Below are positions 41,393 through 49,248 of a stretch of 64,000 nucleotides of DNA, one piece after another (within the stretch, counting starts at the first letter, position 1; each line of letters opens with the position of its first letter). The notes beneath the pieces are model-generated. The model was not told where the DNA came from. It ran no database searches and saw only the letters and a list, made by a program, of their open reading frames with translations. Made by a program: the position numbers and the translations under genes. The stretch is from CAVXFB01 sp963760935 (GTDB lineage: Bacteria; Planctomycetota; Planctomycetia; Pirellulales; Thermoguttaceae): positions 1,302,001-1,366,000 of the forward strand of contig CAVXFB010000003.1 in assembly GCA_963760935.1 (NCBI GenBank), written 5' to 3'.

Positions 41393-41811
41393 TATTCAAG
41401 CGCCGACATACGAGACAAGGATTGGGTGACCGCTAAAGGTGCGGTTTGGCGACGGGACACCTCGCCCGGGTAGCGGTCTGAACCACGGCGAGAGACGCAC
41501 ATCAAGCTGAACAACGGCAAGGGAGAGCGGTCATGTGCCGTGGACGTCGGCCAGACGTTGAAGGGCCCGGTGGCAGCGGTCTTTTGGGAACGTGCTCGCC
41601 ACGCAACAGCCCAAGGATTCACGCAACATCCCGTCGAAAACAGCAGGCCATTTGGATTTTGCAAAATCCCCAGCAGTTTGGCGATCCTTCGCAACTGCTT
41701 GCAGAATCGAGCGTTACTGATCTGGTGGCAGTCCACTCCGCCTAATCACATCAGTGGCTGGCAGTGGCGTTCTCCACCCCCGCCTTGGTAAACTAGGCAG
41801 TAAAGACTTCC
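41393..41811. other. Gene-free stretch
   Basis: About 420 bp between emrB and a hypothetical gene. Open frames here have no coding character or recognisable motif. It may be a boundary of the accessory strip that follows. Confidence 0.5.
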
Positions 41812-42552
41812 ATGGCTAAGAAAACAGCAACGCGTCCCGAGCGACCAGCACCGCCAGCCAGCTTGGCGGAATTTCGCAGGCGGATCAGTCCCCACCTCAA
41901 AACGATTAGGATCTGGTCGGACGCCAGCCAGGAGCGAGCCAAACGGATCCGTGCGTATCACCGTATCGGCTGCGAGCTGCGCCTTGTCTCGCCTACTTAC
42001 AGCCGCGACTTGCTGTACGAGGCCACTGGCCACGGTCGCTCCTGGCAAAGGGAAGTGGAACAGTTTGCCAACCAATACAGCAAGCACGAGCTCAACGAGC
42101 TGTGCGCACAAGCCGAGAACGTCATCACCGGGGGACATCTTCGGCTTGTGTTATTCCTGCCTCCCAAAAAGCGGGAATCGTGGCTGAGCATGAGCTATCG
42201 GCGCCGCTGGACAGCCGACCGCCTGCGTCGAGAGCTGAAACGGCAAGGGGTGCTAGACGGGTCGGGCGGCTCCCGGGGTGGCCGGCCGATGGGCGGTTCG
42301 CGGACGCAGCCGGCGTTCCGATTGGAAAAGTTGGCGCGACTGACGGATGACTGGGTCGGCATAGGGCGGGATTTGCTGAACGACCACCACCAGGACGATC
42401 CGGCCTTGGCCGAGCTTGACGGCTGCAATGCGGCGTTCTGGAAACGGCTTCAAGTGGCGATGGATGCGGCCGTAGACTTTCAGAAAAAGTGTGAAGGGCT
42501 GCGGGACGAGCTTGACCACACAATAGCCGCCGTGGTCATCGAGCGGAAATAG
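41812..42552 (+). CDS. Hypothetical protein, highly charged
   Basis: A 246-residue soluble protein, rich in Arg, Glu and Leu, with a probable helical N-terminal half (FRRRISPHLKTIRIW, HRIGCELRLVSPTYSRDLLY) and a Gly-rich linker (DGSGGSRGGRPMGG) before a C-terminal helical part. The layout loosely recalls DUF1016-like proteins, but identity is not supported. It is isolated, in a region with a tRNA fragment and transposase remnant, which suggests acquired DNA. Confidence 0.55.
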   Translation: MAKKTATRPERPAPPASLAEFRRRISPHLKTIRIWSDASQERAKRIRAYHRIGCELRLVSPTYSRDLLYEATGHGRSWQREVEQFANQYSKHELNELCAQAENVITGGHLRLVLFLPPKKRESWLSMSYRRRWTADRLRRELKRQGVLDGSGGSRGGRPMGGSRTQPAFRLEKLARLTDDWVGIGRDLLNDHHQDDPALAELDGCNAAFWKRLQVAMDAAVDFQKKCEGLRDELDHTIAAVVIERK

Positions 42553-42876
42553 GGTATATCGGATCACGTAGAACGCCTTATGGCCGATTTTTGTGTGGCA
42601 TATCACAGCATTTCGCAGCGGATCGCTCGCATCGATTGGGTGGCCTTAGTGAAAGTGCGGTCCAAAGGCCGTAAGGCCCAGCAAACCACCTCGGGCGTCG
42701 GACAGGTGCGGAGGTGAACGCCATTCCCGACGAGGCTGTTGGCCGGTGAGACGCGGTGCAGCTGTTGGCGTAGACCGCTACTGGGCAGGCCAAAAACTTG
42801 TGCAGATTTTGTGCAGATCACGGAGCGAACACGGCCCCGGCATGACCCCTACACAACTCTAGCAAAACCCAGGCAC

Positions 42877-42904
42877 TTGACGGCCAACCCGTTTACAGTA
42901 CGAT
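42877..42904 (+). promoter_or_regulatory. Sigma-70-like promoter upstream of tRNA fragment
   Basis: TTGACG, 16 bp, TACGAT: a good -35 and a moderate -10, placed about 60 bp before the tRNA-like fragment. It may be the remnant promoter of a former tRNA gene or of another small RNA. Confidence 0.35.
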
Positions 42905-42966
42905 AGTTACGGCTTGGCAAATGGTTGTCAGGCAAGGTGTTACAACCGGGTGCGAGACGAGATCAG

Positions 42967-43013
42967 GCTGACTTTTAATCCGTAGGTCTTGGGTTCGAGT
43001 CCCAACAGCCTCA
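42967..43013 (+). tRNA. 3' fragment of a tRNA-Lys(UUU)-like gene
   Basis: Anticodon loop CTTTTAA with anticodon TTT, a five-base stem with one mismatch, variable loop AGGTC, perfect T-stem TTGGG/CCCAA around TTCGAGT, then CAGCCTCA as a 3' acceptor strand. No matching 5' acceptor (TGAGGCT) or D-arm exists upstream, so this is not a working tRNA. Such 3' ends are left where integrative elements insert. The surroundings 42553-43078 otherwise hold nothing recognised. Confidence 0.4.
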
Positions 43014-43078
43014 CTAAATTAGCTATATTGACAGGCAGCAACAACGGTGGACAAGCAGTAAAGCTTCGTCCAACCCGT

Positions 43079-43610
43079 TAGCGCCGGGGTTTGTCTGGGA
43101 GTGAGTTTGCTCCGGCGGTGGAGGCAGTGGTGGGAGTCGTGGTTCTCATGACCAATGCCGCACGCCGTTCGGCAGAGAGGTTCCAAGGCAGGAATGGCTG
43201 AATGTCTTCCGGCGACTTTCCACCGGCCGCCGCACAACGTTCCAAGTATCACGTCGGCCACTGTCGCGGATTGAGCTTCCAGTGGGCCAGCGCAGCTAAG
43301 AGGGAAAACATCGTCGCTGCCGACCGGCCGCTCCACAATGAGCCGGGGCCGTAGAAGTTCTTTCGCGCTACAGCCGGGCCGCGGCCTGCTCGTTCGAAGC
43401 GTTGCTGTCCATCGGAATGCGTGGATCATTGACGAAGCGCACGAGTTCGGTCCAGTGCTCTTTCAGGCTATCGAGAACCTTGCGGCACGGCTGGCGGAGT
43501 TTGGGATTGGAAAGCTCTTCCATCGCTTGAGCCCTCATGGCCTCCACCGCTCGACGCAACAAGGCATCCTGCTGTTGAAACTCCGATGAGCCACGCGCAG
43601 ATGGCAGACG
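43079..43610 (-). pseudogene. IS66-family transposase, C-terminal remnant
   Basis: Fragments in different frames rebuild the end of an IS66 transposase: LLRRAVEAMRAQAMEELS, KVLDSLKEHWTELVRFVNDPRIPMDSNASN, then RKNFYGPGSLWSGRSAATMF, LAHWKLNPRQWPT and GGKSPEDIQPFLPWNLS, ending at 43079. The N-terminal half and the companion genes are missing. It marks old mobile DNA just before the sigma-54 locus. Confidence 0.75.
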
Positions 43611-43929
43611 TTCCCGATTGACCTAGTATAGCTGTCGAATGCGGAGCAGCCAGGACACGCCCGGGGTGTCAACTCCGATCAGCCCTTGCCCACTCTCACG
43701 ACGTCCCGCCGCACGTGGCGAATAGCGTCGGCCTTTGACATGATCGCCTCCAGTCGCTTAGGTTTCCTGAACAGGTTCAAGTAACGCACCAGGGCGCAGT
43801 GTATCGTGCGACGCGGGGCAAGGATAGCGTCCTCCGCTGTAAAGCCTGAGCGGCAGTACCTTTATGGCAGCCGTTTGTGCTGATACAATAGTGTGTTGGT
43901 TGCACCCATCTCAAAATGTGTACGATTTC
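43611..43929. other. Gene-free stretch before the sigma-54 activator
   Basis: About 320 bp with no supported gene. An in-frame ATG at 43864 could extend the activator, but sequence before 43930 shows no domain. Confidence 0.4.
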
Positions 43930-45291
43930 ATGCCCGCCATCAATGGCCTGTCCCCTGATCGCCACGCTGTCATCCTTGATTCCGTCAACGATGGCGTGTT
44001 CACCGTCGATGACCAGTGGCGAATTACCTCGTTCAATCGGGCAGCCGAGCGGATTACGGGCGTCAAACGCAAGCAGGCGATTGGCAAACGCTGCTGCGAG
44101 GTCTTCCGGGCAAGTATTTGCGAAACGGCCTGTGCGTTGCGGCAAACACTGGCCACCGGCCGGCCGGTTGTCAACAAGGCCGTCTACATTCTCGATGCAC
44201 GAGGCAGTCGGCTACCCATCAGCATCTCAACAGCGGTCTTCAAGGATGCCGATGGCAAAACGATCGGTGGCGTCGAGACGTTCCGCGACCTAAGTCTGGC
44301 CGAAGACCTGCGCAAAGAACTGGAGGCAGAATGCAGCTTTGCCGAGATCGTCGGCCGAAGCGCGGCCATGCGCCAGGTGTTTCAACTGTTGCCACAGATC
44401 GCCGAAAGCGATAGTACGGTGCTCATTGAGGGGGCCAGCGGCACGGGCAAGGAGCTATTCGCACGTGCCATCCACAATCTCTCTAGGCGGCGCGAGAAAC
44501 GATTCGTCGCACTGAATTGCGGGGCGCTGCCCGATACGCTTCTGGAATCGGAACTCTTTGGCTACAAAGCGGGGGCATTTACAGATGCCCGCCAAGATAA
44601 GCTCGGTCGCTTTGCGCTGGCCGACGGCGGCACGATGCTCCTGGACGAGATTGGCGACATCTCCCCGGCCATGCAGGTCCGATTGCTGCGGGTGTTGCAA
44701 GAACGTGTTTATGAACCGCTTGGGTCTGTCGAGCCGGTCAACACGGACGTGCGGATCATTGCGGCGACGAACAAGGACCTGGGCAAGCTCGTGCGGAAAG
44801 GCGTTTTCCGCGAAGACCTCTTCTACCGCATCCATGTCATCCGACTCGCGCTGCCAAACCTCCGTGACCGCCGCGAGGACATCCCGCTGTTGATCGAGCA
44901 CTTCATTGCCAAGTTCAACCGCTTGCAGGGCAAAGAAGTGGTGGGTGTTTCGGACGAGGTGTTGGCTCGGCTCATGGAACACGACTATCCCGGCAACATC
45001 CGCGAGTTGGAGAACATCATTGAGCACGCCTTCGTGTTGTGTCGGGGAGCACTGATTGACCTTGCCCATCTGCCACCACAGTTTCGCGGGGCTGGCGAAA
45101 CAGTATCGCCGAACATCGCCGGCATGACCCTCGAAGCAATGGAACGATTTCTGATCGCCAACGCGTTGCAGCGTCACAAGGGCAACCGCGCAGCCGCCGC
45201 CCGCCAGTTGGGCATCAACCCCAGCACGCTCTTCCGCAAGCTCAAGTCGCTGGGGATCGACCAGCCGAAGTCCGAAGAGGACGATTCGTAG
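43930..45291 (+). CDS. Sigma-54-dependent activator with PAS domain (orange-protein-cluster type)
   Basis: A 453-residue enhancer-binding protein. An N-terminal PAS domain (about 12-120) holds a cysteine group, C55, C56, C64 and C68 (CCEVFR, ICETAC), which could bind a metal or sense redox state. The AAA+ domain has Walker A GASGTGKE 168-175, the sigma-54 contact loop GAFTDA 215-220 (the usual form is GAFTGA) and Walker B MLLDE 236-240. A Fis-type HTH closes the protein (NRAAAARQLGINPSTLFRKL). It probably controls the promoter at 45432. Start at 43930 gives the usual PAS beginning; 43864 is an alternative. Confidence 0.9.
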   Translation: MPAINGLSPDRHAVILDSVNDGVFTVDDQWRITSFNRAAERITGVKRKQAIGKRCCEVFRASICETACALRQTLATGRPVVNKAVYILDARGSRLPISISTAVFKDADGKTIGGVETFRDLSLAEDLRKELEAECSFAEIVGRSAAMRQVFQLLPQIAESDSTVLIEGASGTGKELFARAIHNLSRRREKRFVALNCGALPDTLLESELFGYKAGAFTDARQDKLGRFALADGGTMLLDEIGDISPAMQVRLLRVLQERVYEPLGSVEPVNTDVRIIAATNKDLGKLVRKGVFREDLFYRIHVIRLALPNLRDRREDIPLLIEHFIAKFNRLQGKEVVGVSDEVLARLMEHDYPGNIRELENIIEHAFVLCRGALIDLAHLPPQFRGAGETVSPNIAGMTLEAMERFLIANALQRHKGNRAAAARQLGINPSTLFRKLKSLGIDQPKSEEDDS

Positions 45292-45292
45292 C

Positions 45293-45339
45293 ATTGCATT
45301 ATGCAATTCTATATCAATAGTGTGCGTTGCATATTGCAA
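45293..45339 (+). promoter_or_regulatory. Two palindromic activator sites, TTGCA-N3-TGCAA
   Basis: TTGCATTATGCAA at 45294-45306 and TTGCATATTGCAA at 45327-45339, centres 33 bp apart (about three helical turns), 93 to 138 bp before the -24 element. The first extends to a perfect 15-bp palindrome (45293-45307). Spacing and position are typical of upstream sites for a dimeric sigma-54 activator, most simply the one just encoded. Confidence 0.75.
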
Positions 45340-45431
45340 TGCAACCATGCGATGCCCCCCTTGTGACAATGCGCCGTAACATGCTGTACACAAGTGTTTT
45401 ACGGATTCTCTCTGCATGACTTCCATGCCAC

Positions 45432-45445
45432 GGCACGCCAATTGC
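45432..45445 (+). promoter_or_regulatory. Sigma-54 (-24/-12) promoter
   Basis: GG at 45432-45433, ten bases, GC at 45444-45445, within cGGCACGccaatTGCTtt, close to the consensus TGGCACG-N4-TTGCT. The predicted start of transcription, about 12 bases after the GC, falls near 45457, only two bases before the ATG of the next gene. Confidence 0.75.
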
Positions 45446-45458
45446 TTTACGATCTGCC

Positions 45459-45851
45459 ATGAAACTCGCCATTCCAGTTTGGCAAGGCCGGATTTCTCCG
45501 GTCTTTGATGTTGCTGGGCAACTGCTGTTGGTCGAATTGGCCGATGGCCGAGAGGTTGCCAGAGATGAACGGCTCGTCGAAGAAAGTTCGGCTGACGAGC
45601 GAGCAAAGAGACTGGCGGGACTTGGCGTCGGAACGCTGATTTGCGCCGGCATCTCGCAACCATTGGAAGCCATATTGGCCGGCTGCGGAATTCGTGTGAT
45701 TGCCCGCATCTGCGGCGGCGTCGAGGAAGTGCTTGCCGCATTCGTGGCGGGACGGTTGGGTGAGGATCGTTTTGCCATGCCAGGCTGCTGCGGCCAGAGA
45801 CGGCGTAGACATCGTGGAGGTTGCGGGCGGCGAGGACAGTCCGATGGATAA
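45459..45851 (+). CDS. NifX/orange-protein-family protein (dinitrogenase cofactor biosynthesis-like)
   Basis: A 130-residue protein of the NifB/NifX C-terminal-type fold (pfam02579 group). It begins MKLAIPVWQGRISPVFDVA, the usual first strand of the domain, and ends in a Cys- and Arg-rich tail (MPGCCGQRRRRHRGG), common among relatives. Members bind metal-sulfur cofactors or clusters. It is the first gene after the sigma-54 promoter. No nitrogenase genes are present, so a role in nitrogen fixation is unlikely. Confidence 0.85.
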   Translation: MKLAIPVWQGRISPVFDVAGQLLLVELADGREVARDERLVEESSADERAKRLAGLGVGTLICAGISQPLEAILAGCGIRVIARICGGVEEVLAAFVAGRLGEDRFAMPGCCGQRRRRHRGGCGRRGQSDG

Positions 45852-45867
45852 GAGTCAAAGGAGAAAC

Positions 45868-47973
45868 ATGGTGCCTTGTAGTAGTTGGGGTTTTGGATGT
45901 ACCGCATTTCTGGCATTGGGAGTGGTGATGTTCGTCGGCGCGAATTCTGTTGCGGCCGAGGCAGTCACCAAGAGCGACACTACGACCAAATCGAAGCAGC
46001 CCATCGGCAATCCGCTCGCGCCGTGGCTCATTGAGCAGATGGTCAAGGAAATCAACAGCGGTTTGAAGGATCGCGGTATCGAAGGTCGCTTTGCTGCGTT
46101 TCAGGAGTATGCCGGATACCAACTCGATATTTCGGCAGGCCAGGCACGCACTTCGGAGGTAACGGGCAATTGTCGATTGAAGTGGTACGACCATCTGATG
46201 CGCAATCCGCTCAAGGCCCCGGTCGAGGCCGAGCAGTTCACACGCGACTTGCACAAAGCCCTGCGAAGCGATGCAGCAGGATTTGACGAGGCGTTGGCAA
46301 TGGCCCGCGAGAAGATGGACGCCGGGCATCGAGAACCACTGAAGCTGCCCGAGGCAACATCGCCCGAACAGGCTTTGGATGTTCTCAAACACGCGGTAAC
46401 CAAGGCTCAAACGGCCTACGTGGCTGCAATTGCCCCCCTTTCACGCGAGGAGATCGCTTATCTTCAGCAGAATCTATATCCAATTCTCACGGGGCAAATG
46501 ACCATCGGTCACACCCTGTGGGATCGCTCCACGGGTCGGTATCTCTGCGATTTGCTGGAAAAAATGGATCGCCGTGCGTTGTACGATGCGGCCGACGCCC
46601 TGGTGCCGTTAAGCGATGCACAGCTTCTGGCGGAATTGATCAAGATTCCCGAAGAGGGCGACATCAAATTGGAGGGCGTCGGCGGGACTGTGTTGCGGAC
46701 GGTTGACACACCGGCCGGCAAGATCGTCCTAGGTGGACGAGGCAACAACGTCTATGAACTCGACAAACTGACTGGCGTGTGCGCGGTGGTCGACCTTGGC
46801 GGCGAGGATGTCTATCGAGACGGCGCTGTATCGCCTCAACGTCCCATTCTCGCCATTGTTGATCTGGCCGGCAATGATCGTTACGAGGGAACGCAGCCTG
46901 GCATCCAGGGCGGCGCGATGTTGGGCGTCTCGATGCTTGTCGATGTGGCTGGAGACGATGTCTACGATGCCAAGGATATTGCCCAGGGTTCGGCCGTTGG
47001 CGGCGTCGGCATTCTTATCGACACCGCCGGCAACGATCACTACCGTGGATTTCGTCGAGTGCAAGGTCAAGCCCTGGGCGGTTTGGGAATCTTGCTGGAT
47101 CGTGCGGGAAAAGACGACTATCACGCGGCGATGTGGGCACAGGGTTTCGGAGGTCCGCTGGGATTCGGAGTGCTTGACGACCTTGAAGGCGATGACCATT
47201 ACTATTGCGGCGGAATGTGGCGAGATTCGTACTATCCCGAGACGCCGGGGTATGAAGCCTGGGGCCAGGGCGTTGGCGCTGGACTTCGCGGCGTGGCCGA
47301 TGGCGGCATTGGTGTAATTCTCGATGGCGGTGGCGACGACGTTTACGAGTACGACTATTTTGCGCAAGGCGGCGGTTACTGGCTCGGCATGGGATTGGCA
47401 CGCGATTTCGGCGGCAACGACCGACGATTGGGCGGCACGCAAAAGGAATACGACGGCAGCCCTCGCACCCAAACGATGTTCGGTCGCTTCACCTGCGGGT
47501 TCGGTTGCCACTATGCCCTTGGCTTCTGCTTCGACGACAAAGGCGACGACACCTACGGCGGCACGATCATGGGCTTGGGTTTCTCCTGGGATTGCTCGAA
47601 CGGATTCCTCTGCGATTTCGACGGCAACGACCGCTACGAAGCGACCGGCGGATTGACGGAAGGCGACGGCGCACAGGCCGGTCTAGGTGTCCTTCTCGAT
47701 TATCGGGGCAACGATACCTATCAGGGCTACAACCAGGGCTATGCGTCGCCCTGGATTTCCTATCACTCGCTTCCGCGCTGCGGCGGCAATTTCAGTTTCC
47801 TGATCGACTACGGGGGAACCGACACTTACGGCTGCGGCACTGAGAACAACAGCTATACAAGTCGCGGTTGCGAGAGTGGATTCCTCATCGACCGGCCGTT
47901 GCAGGAAGAAGTCGATGCCAAGGAGGCATCGGACGCACCCAAGACGGAACAACATGCCAAGAAGGAACCATAA
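45868..47973 (+). CDS. Exported repeat protein, about twelve G-x-D-x-Y repeats
   Basis: A 701-residue protein with a signal peptide (cleavage near SVAAEAV), an alpha-helical N-terminal region (to about 270) and a repeat region from residue about 305 to 650. Each repeat has a core like LVDxxGxDxY: VVDLGGEDVY, IVDLAGNDRY, LVDVAGDDVY, LIDTAGNDHY, LLDRAGKDDY, VLDGGGDDVY-like and others, twelve in all at 25-40 residue spacing. The regular Asp/Gly/Tyr pattern suggests a beta-solenoid or propeller that could bind metal. AAAGGAGAAAC precedes the ATG; an in-frame ATG at 45844 overlaps the NifX-like gene. Function unknown. Confidence 0.85.
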   Translation: MVPCSSWGFGCTAFLALGVVMFVGANSVAAEAVTKSDTTTKSKQPIGNPLAPWLIEQMVKEINSGLKDRGIEGRFAAFQEYAGYQLDISAGQARTSEVTGNCRLKWYDHLMRNPLKAPVEAEQFTRDLHKALRSDAAGFDEALAMAREKMDAGHREPLKLPEATSPEQALDVLKHAVTKAQTAYVAAIAPLSREEIAYLQQNLYPILTGQMTIGHTLWDRSTGRYLCDLLEKMDRRALYDAADALVPLSDAQLLAELIKIPEEGDIKLEGVGGTVLRTVDTPAGKIVLGGRGNNVYELDKLTGVCAVVDLGGEDVYRDGAVSPQRPILAIVDLAGNDRYEGTQPGIQGGAMLGVSMLVDVAGDDVYDAKDIAQGSAVGGVGILIDTAGNDHYRGFRRVQGQALGGLGILLDRAGKDDYHAAMWAQGFGGPLGFGVLDDLEGDDHYYCGGMWRDSYYPETPGYEAWGQGVGAGLRGVADGGIGVILDGGGDDVYEYDYFAQGGGYWLGMGLARDFGGNDRRLGGTQKEYDGSPRTQTMFGRFTCGFGCHYALGFCFDDKGDDTYGGTIMGLGFSWDCSNGFLCDFDGNDRYEATGGLTEGDGAQAGLGVLLDYRGNDTYQGYNQGYASPWISYHSLPRCGGNFSFLIDYGGTDTYGCGTENNSYTSRGCESGFLIDRPLQEEVDAKEASDAPKTEQHAKKEP

Positions 47974-47982
47974 GGCTTCGCC

Positions 47983-48342
47983 ATGAATGTCATCATCACA
48001 TCGGAAGGTCCGGGCCTGGACAGTCGGGTTGATCCCCGGTTTGGTCGAGCCAAGCATTTTGTACTGGTCGACACCGAGACCGGCGAGATTTCAGCTCACG
48101 ACAACTCACAGAATCTCAACGCCCCACAGGGCGCGGGCATTCAGGCGGCTCAGACAGTCGCCCGACTCGGTGCCGAAGCAGTTCTGACGGGCCACGTCGG
48201 TCCCAAGGCGTTCGCGACACTCCAGGCGGCCAATATCGCTGTCTATACAGGCGTTTCGGGAACGGTGGACGAGGCAATCGAGCAGTTCAAAAGTGCTGGG
48301 CTCACGCCTGCCGCGAAGGCGGACGTGCAAGGGCACTGGTAG
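47983..48342 (+). CDS. Orange-protein-like (MTH1175-type) protein
   Basis: A 119-residue single-domain protein of the same NifX/ORP superfamily: MNVIITSEGPGLDSRVDPRFGRAKHF, then NSQNLNAPQGAGIQAAQTVA, a sequence typical of ORP and MTH1175 relatives. In Desulfovibrio the orange protein holds a molybdenum-copper-sulfur cluster; whether this one does is unknown. It follows the repeat protein by 9 bp. Confidence 0.88.
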   Translation: MNVIITSEGPGLDSRVDPRFGRAKHFVLVDTETGEISAHDNSQNLNAPQGAGIQAAQTVARLGAEAVLTGHVGPKAFATLQAANIAVYTGVSGTVDEAIEQFKSAGLTPAAKADVQGHW

Positions 48343-48358
48343 TAACGTACACAATCTT

Positions 48359-48392
48359 GTTTGGGATGGCATTTCCAACTGCCGCCCCAAAC
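48359..48392 (+). other. Intercistronic hairpin
   Basis: GTTTGGG (48359-48365) pairs with CCCAAAC (48386-48392), with an inner GGCA/TGCC pairing. No T-run follows, so it is more likely an mRNA processing or stability structure inside the operon than a terminator. Confidence 0.45.
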
Positions 48393-48423
48393 ATAACAAC
48401 TCTCAGCAAAAGGAGAAACAAAG

Positions 48424-48771
48424 ATGCCACGAGGAGATGGAACCGGTCCGATGGGAATGGGACCAATGACAGGACGCGGTGCTGGCTATTGCGGTGGCAG
48501 AGGTGCCGCAGGAGTTGCCAGTCGTGCCCCTGGCCTAGCCTTTGGCCGAGGGCGCGGTGGAGGTGGGCGCGGTTGGCGGAACATGTTTCACGCCACTGGC
48601 CTGACCGGCTGGCAACGGGCCGCGATGGGCGTTTCAGCACCATCGGCCGCAGCCGCCACACCGACCGCAGACACAGAGAAGCAATTTCTCGAAACTCAGG
48701 TCGAAATGATGCAGTCGCAACTTGACGAGGTTAAGAAGCGACTGGCAGAACGTGAGGCCGCAAAGGCATGA
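48424..48771 (+). CDS. DUF5320-family Gly/Met-rich protein
   Basis: A 115-residue protein beginning MPRGDGTGPMGMGPMTGRGA, the hallmark of DUF5320 proteins, followed by a Gly/Arg-rich middle and a C-terminal coiled coil (MQSQLDEVKKRLAEREAAK). The family accompanies orange-protein and MinD-type ATPase genes in anaerobes. AAAGGAGAAACAAAG precedes the ATG. Its stop overlaps the next start. Confidence 0.88.
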   Translation: MPRGDGTGPMGMGPMTGRGAGYCGGRGAAGVASRAPGLAFGRGRGGGGRGWRNMFHATGLTGWQRAAMGVSAPSAAAATPTADTEKQFLETQVEMMQSQLDEVKKRLAEREAAKA

Positions 48772-49248
48772 GCGAGAACATCGTTTACCGACCAATCGGC
48801 ATTATCCGAAGCGAACACACCCGGCCCGAGAAAACGCCGATCCAACCTGTCTTCAGCCAAGGATGCCCCGGGCGGGCGGAAGTGCTTCCAGATTATGCTG
48901 CCGGTCTGCGCGATCTGGAAGGCTTTTCGCACATCTATCTCGTCTACCATTTGCACAAAGCAGGTGAGCCGCGGCTGGTGGTCAAGCCATTTCTCCAGGA
49001 TGTGGAGAGGGGCGTGTTCGCCACGCGCGCCGTGCCGGCCGAATCCTATTGGCCTGAGCATCGTGAGATTGGTGCGCCGTGAAGGGAACATTCTTCATTT
49101 AGACGGCGTAGACGTGCTCGACGGTACTCCCCTGTTGGACATCAAACCCTACGTCGCGCGATTCGACCACATCGACGGCACGCGCAACGGGTGGCAGGAT
49201 GAAGTGGATGAAGAAACGGCCCGGCGGCGAGGGAGACGCGGATTGTGA
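48768..49248 (+). CDS. trmO: TrmO/TsaA-like tRNA methyltransferase (frameshifted)
   Basis: Resembles TrmO, which adds a methyl group to N6-threonylcarbamoyl-A37 of tRNA using SAM. Visible: YRPIGIIRSEH at the N-terminus, GLRDLEGFSHIYLVYH, then after a frame change near 49020-49030 the signature RAPCRPNPIGLSIVRL and the C-terminal LDGTPLLDIKPYVARFD. In the given sequence the first frame stops at 49082. TrmO-like genes occur in several clusters of this type; whether the substrate is tRNA here is not certain. Confidence 0.8.

Noticed and set aside
42967..43013. Complete tRNA-Lys gene
   Set aside because: No 5' acceptor or D-arm; recorded as a fragment only.
44455..46410. 651-residue minus-strand ORF
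   Set aside because: Antisense to the activator and NifX-like genes; no domains, and the plus-strand proteins have clear motifs.
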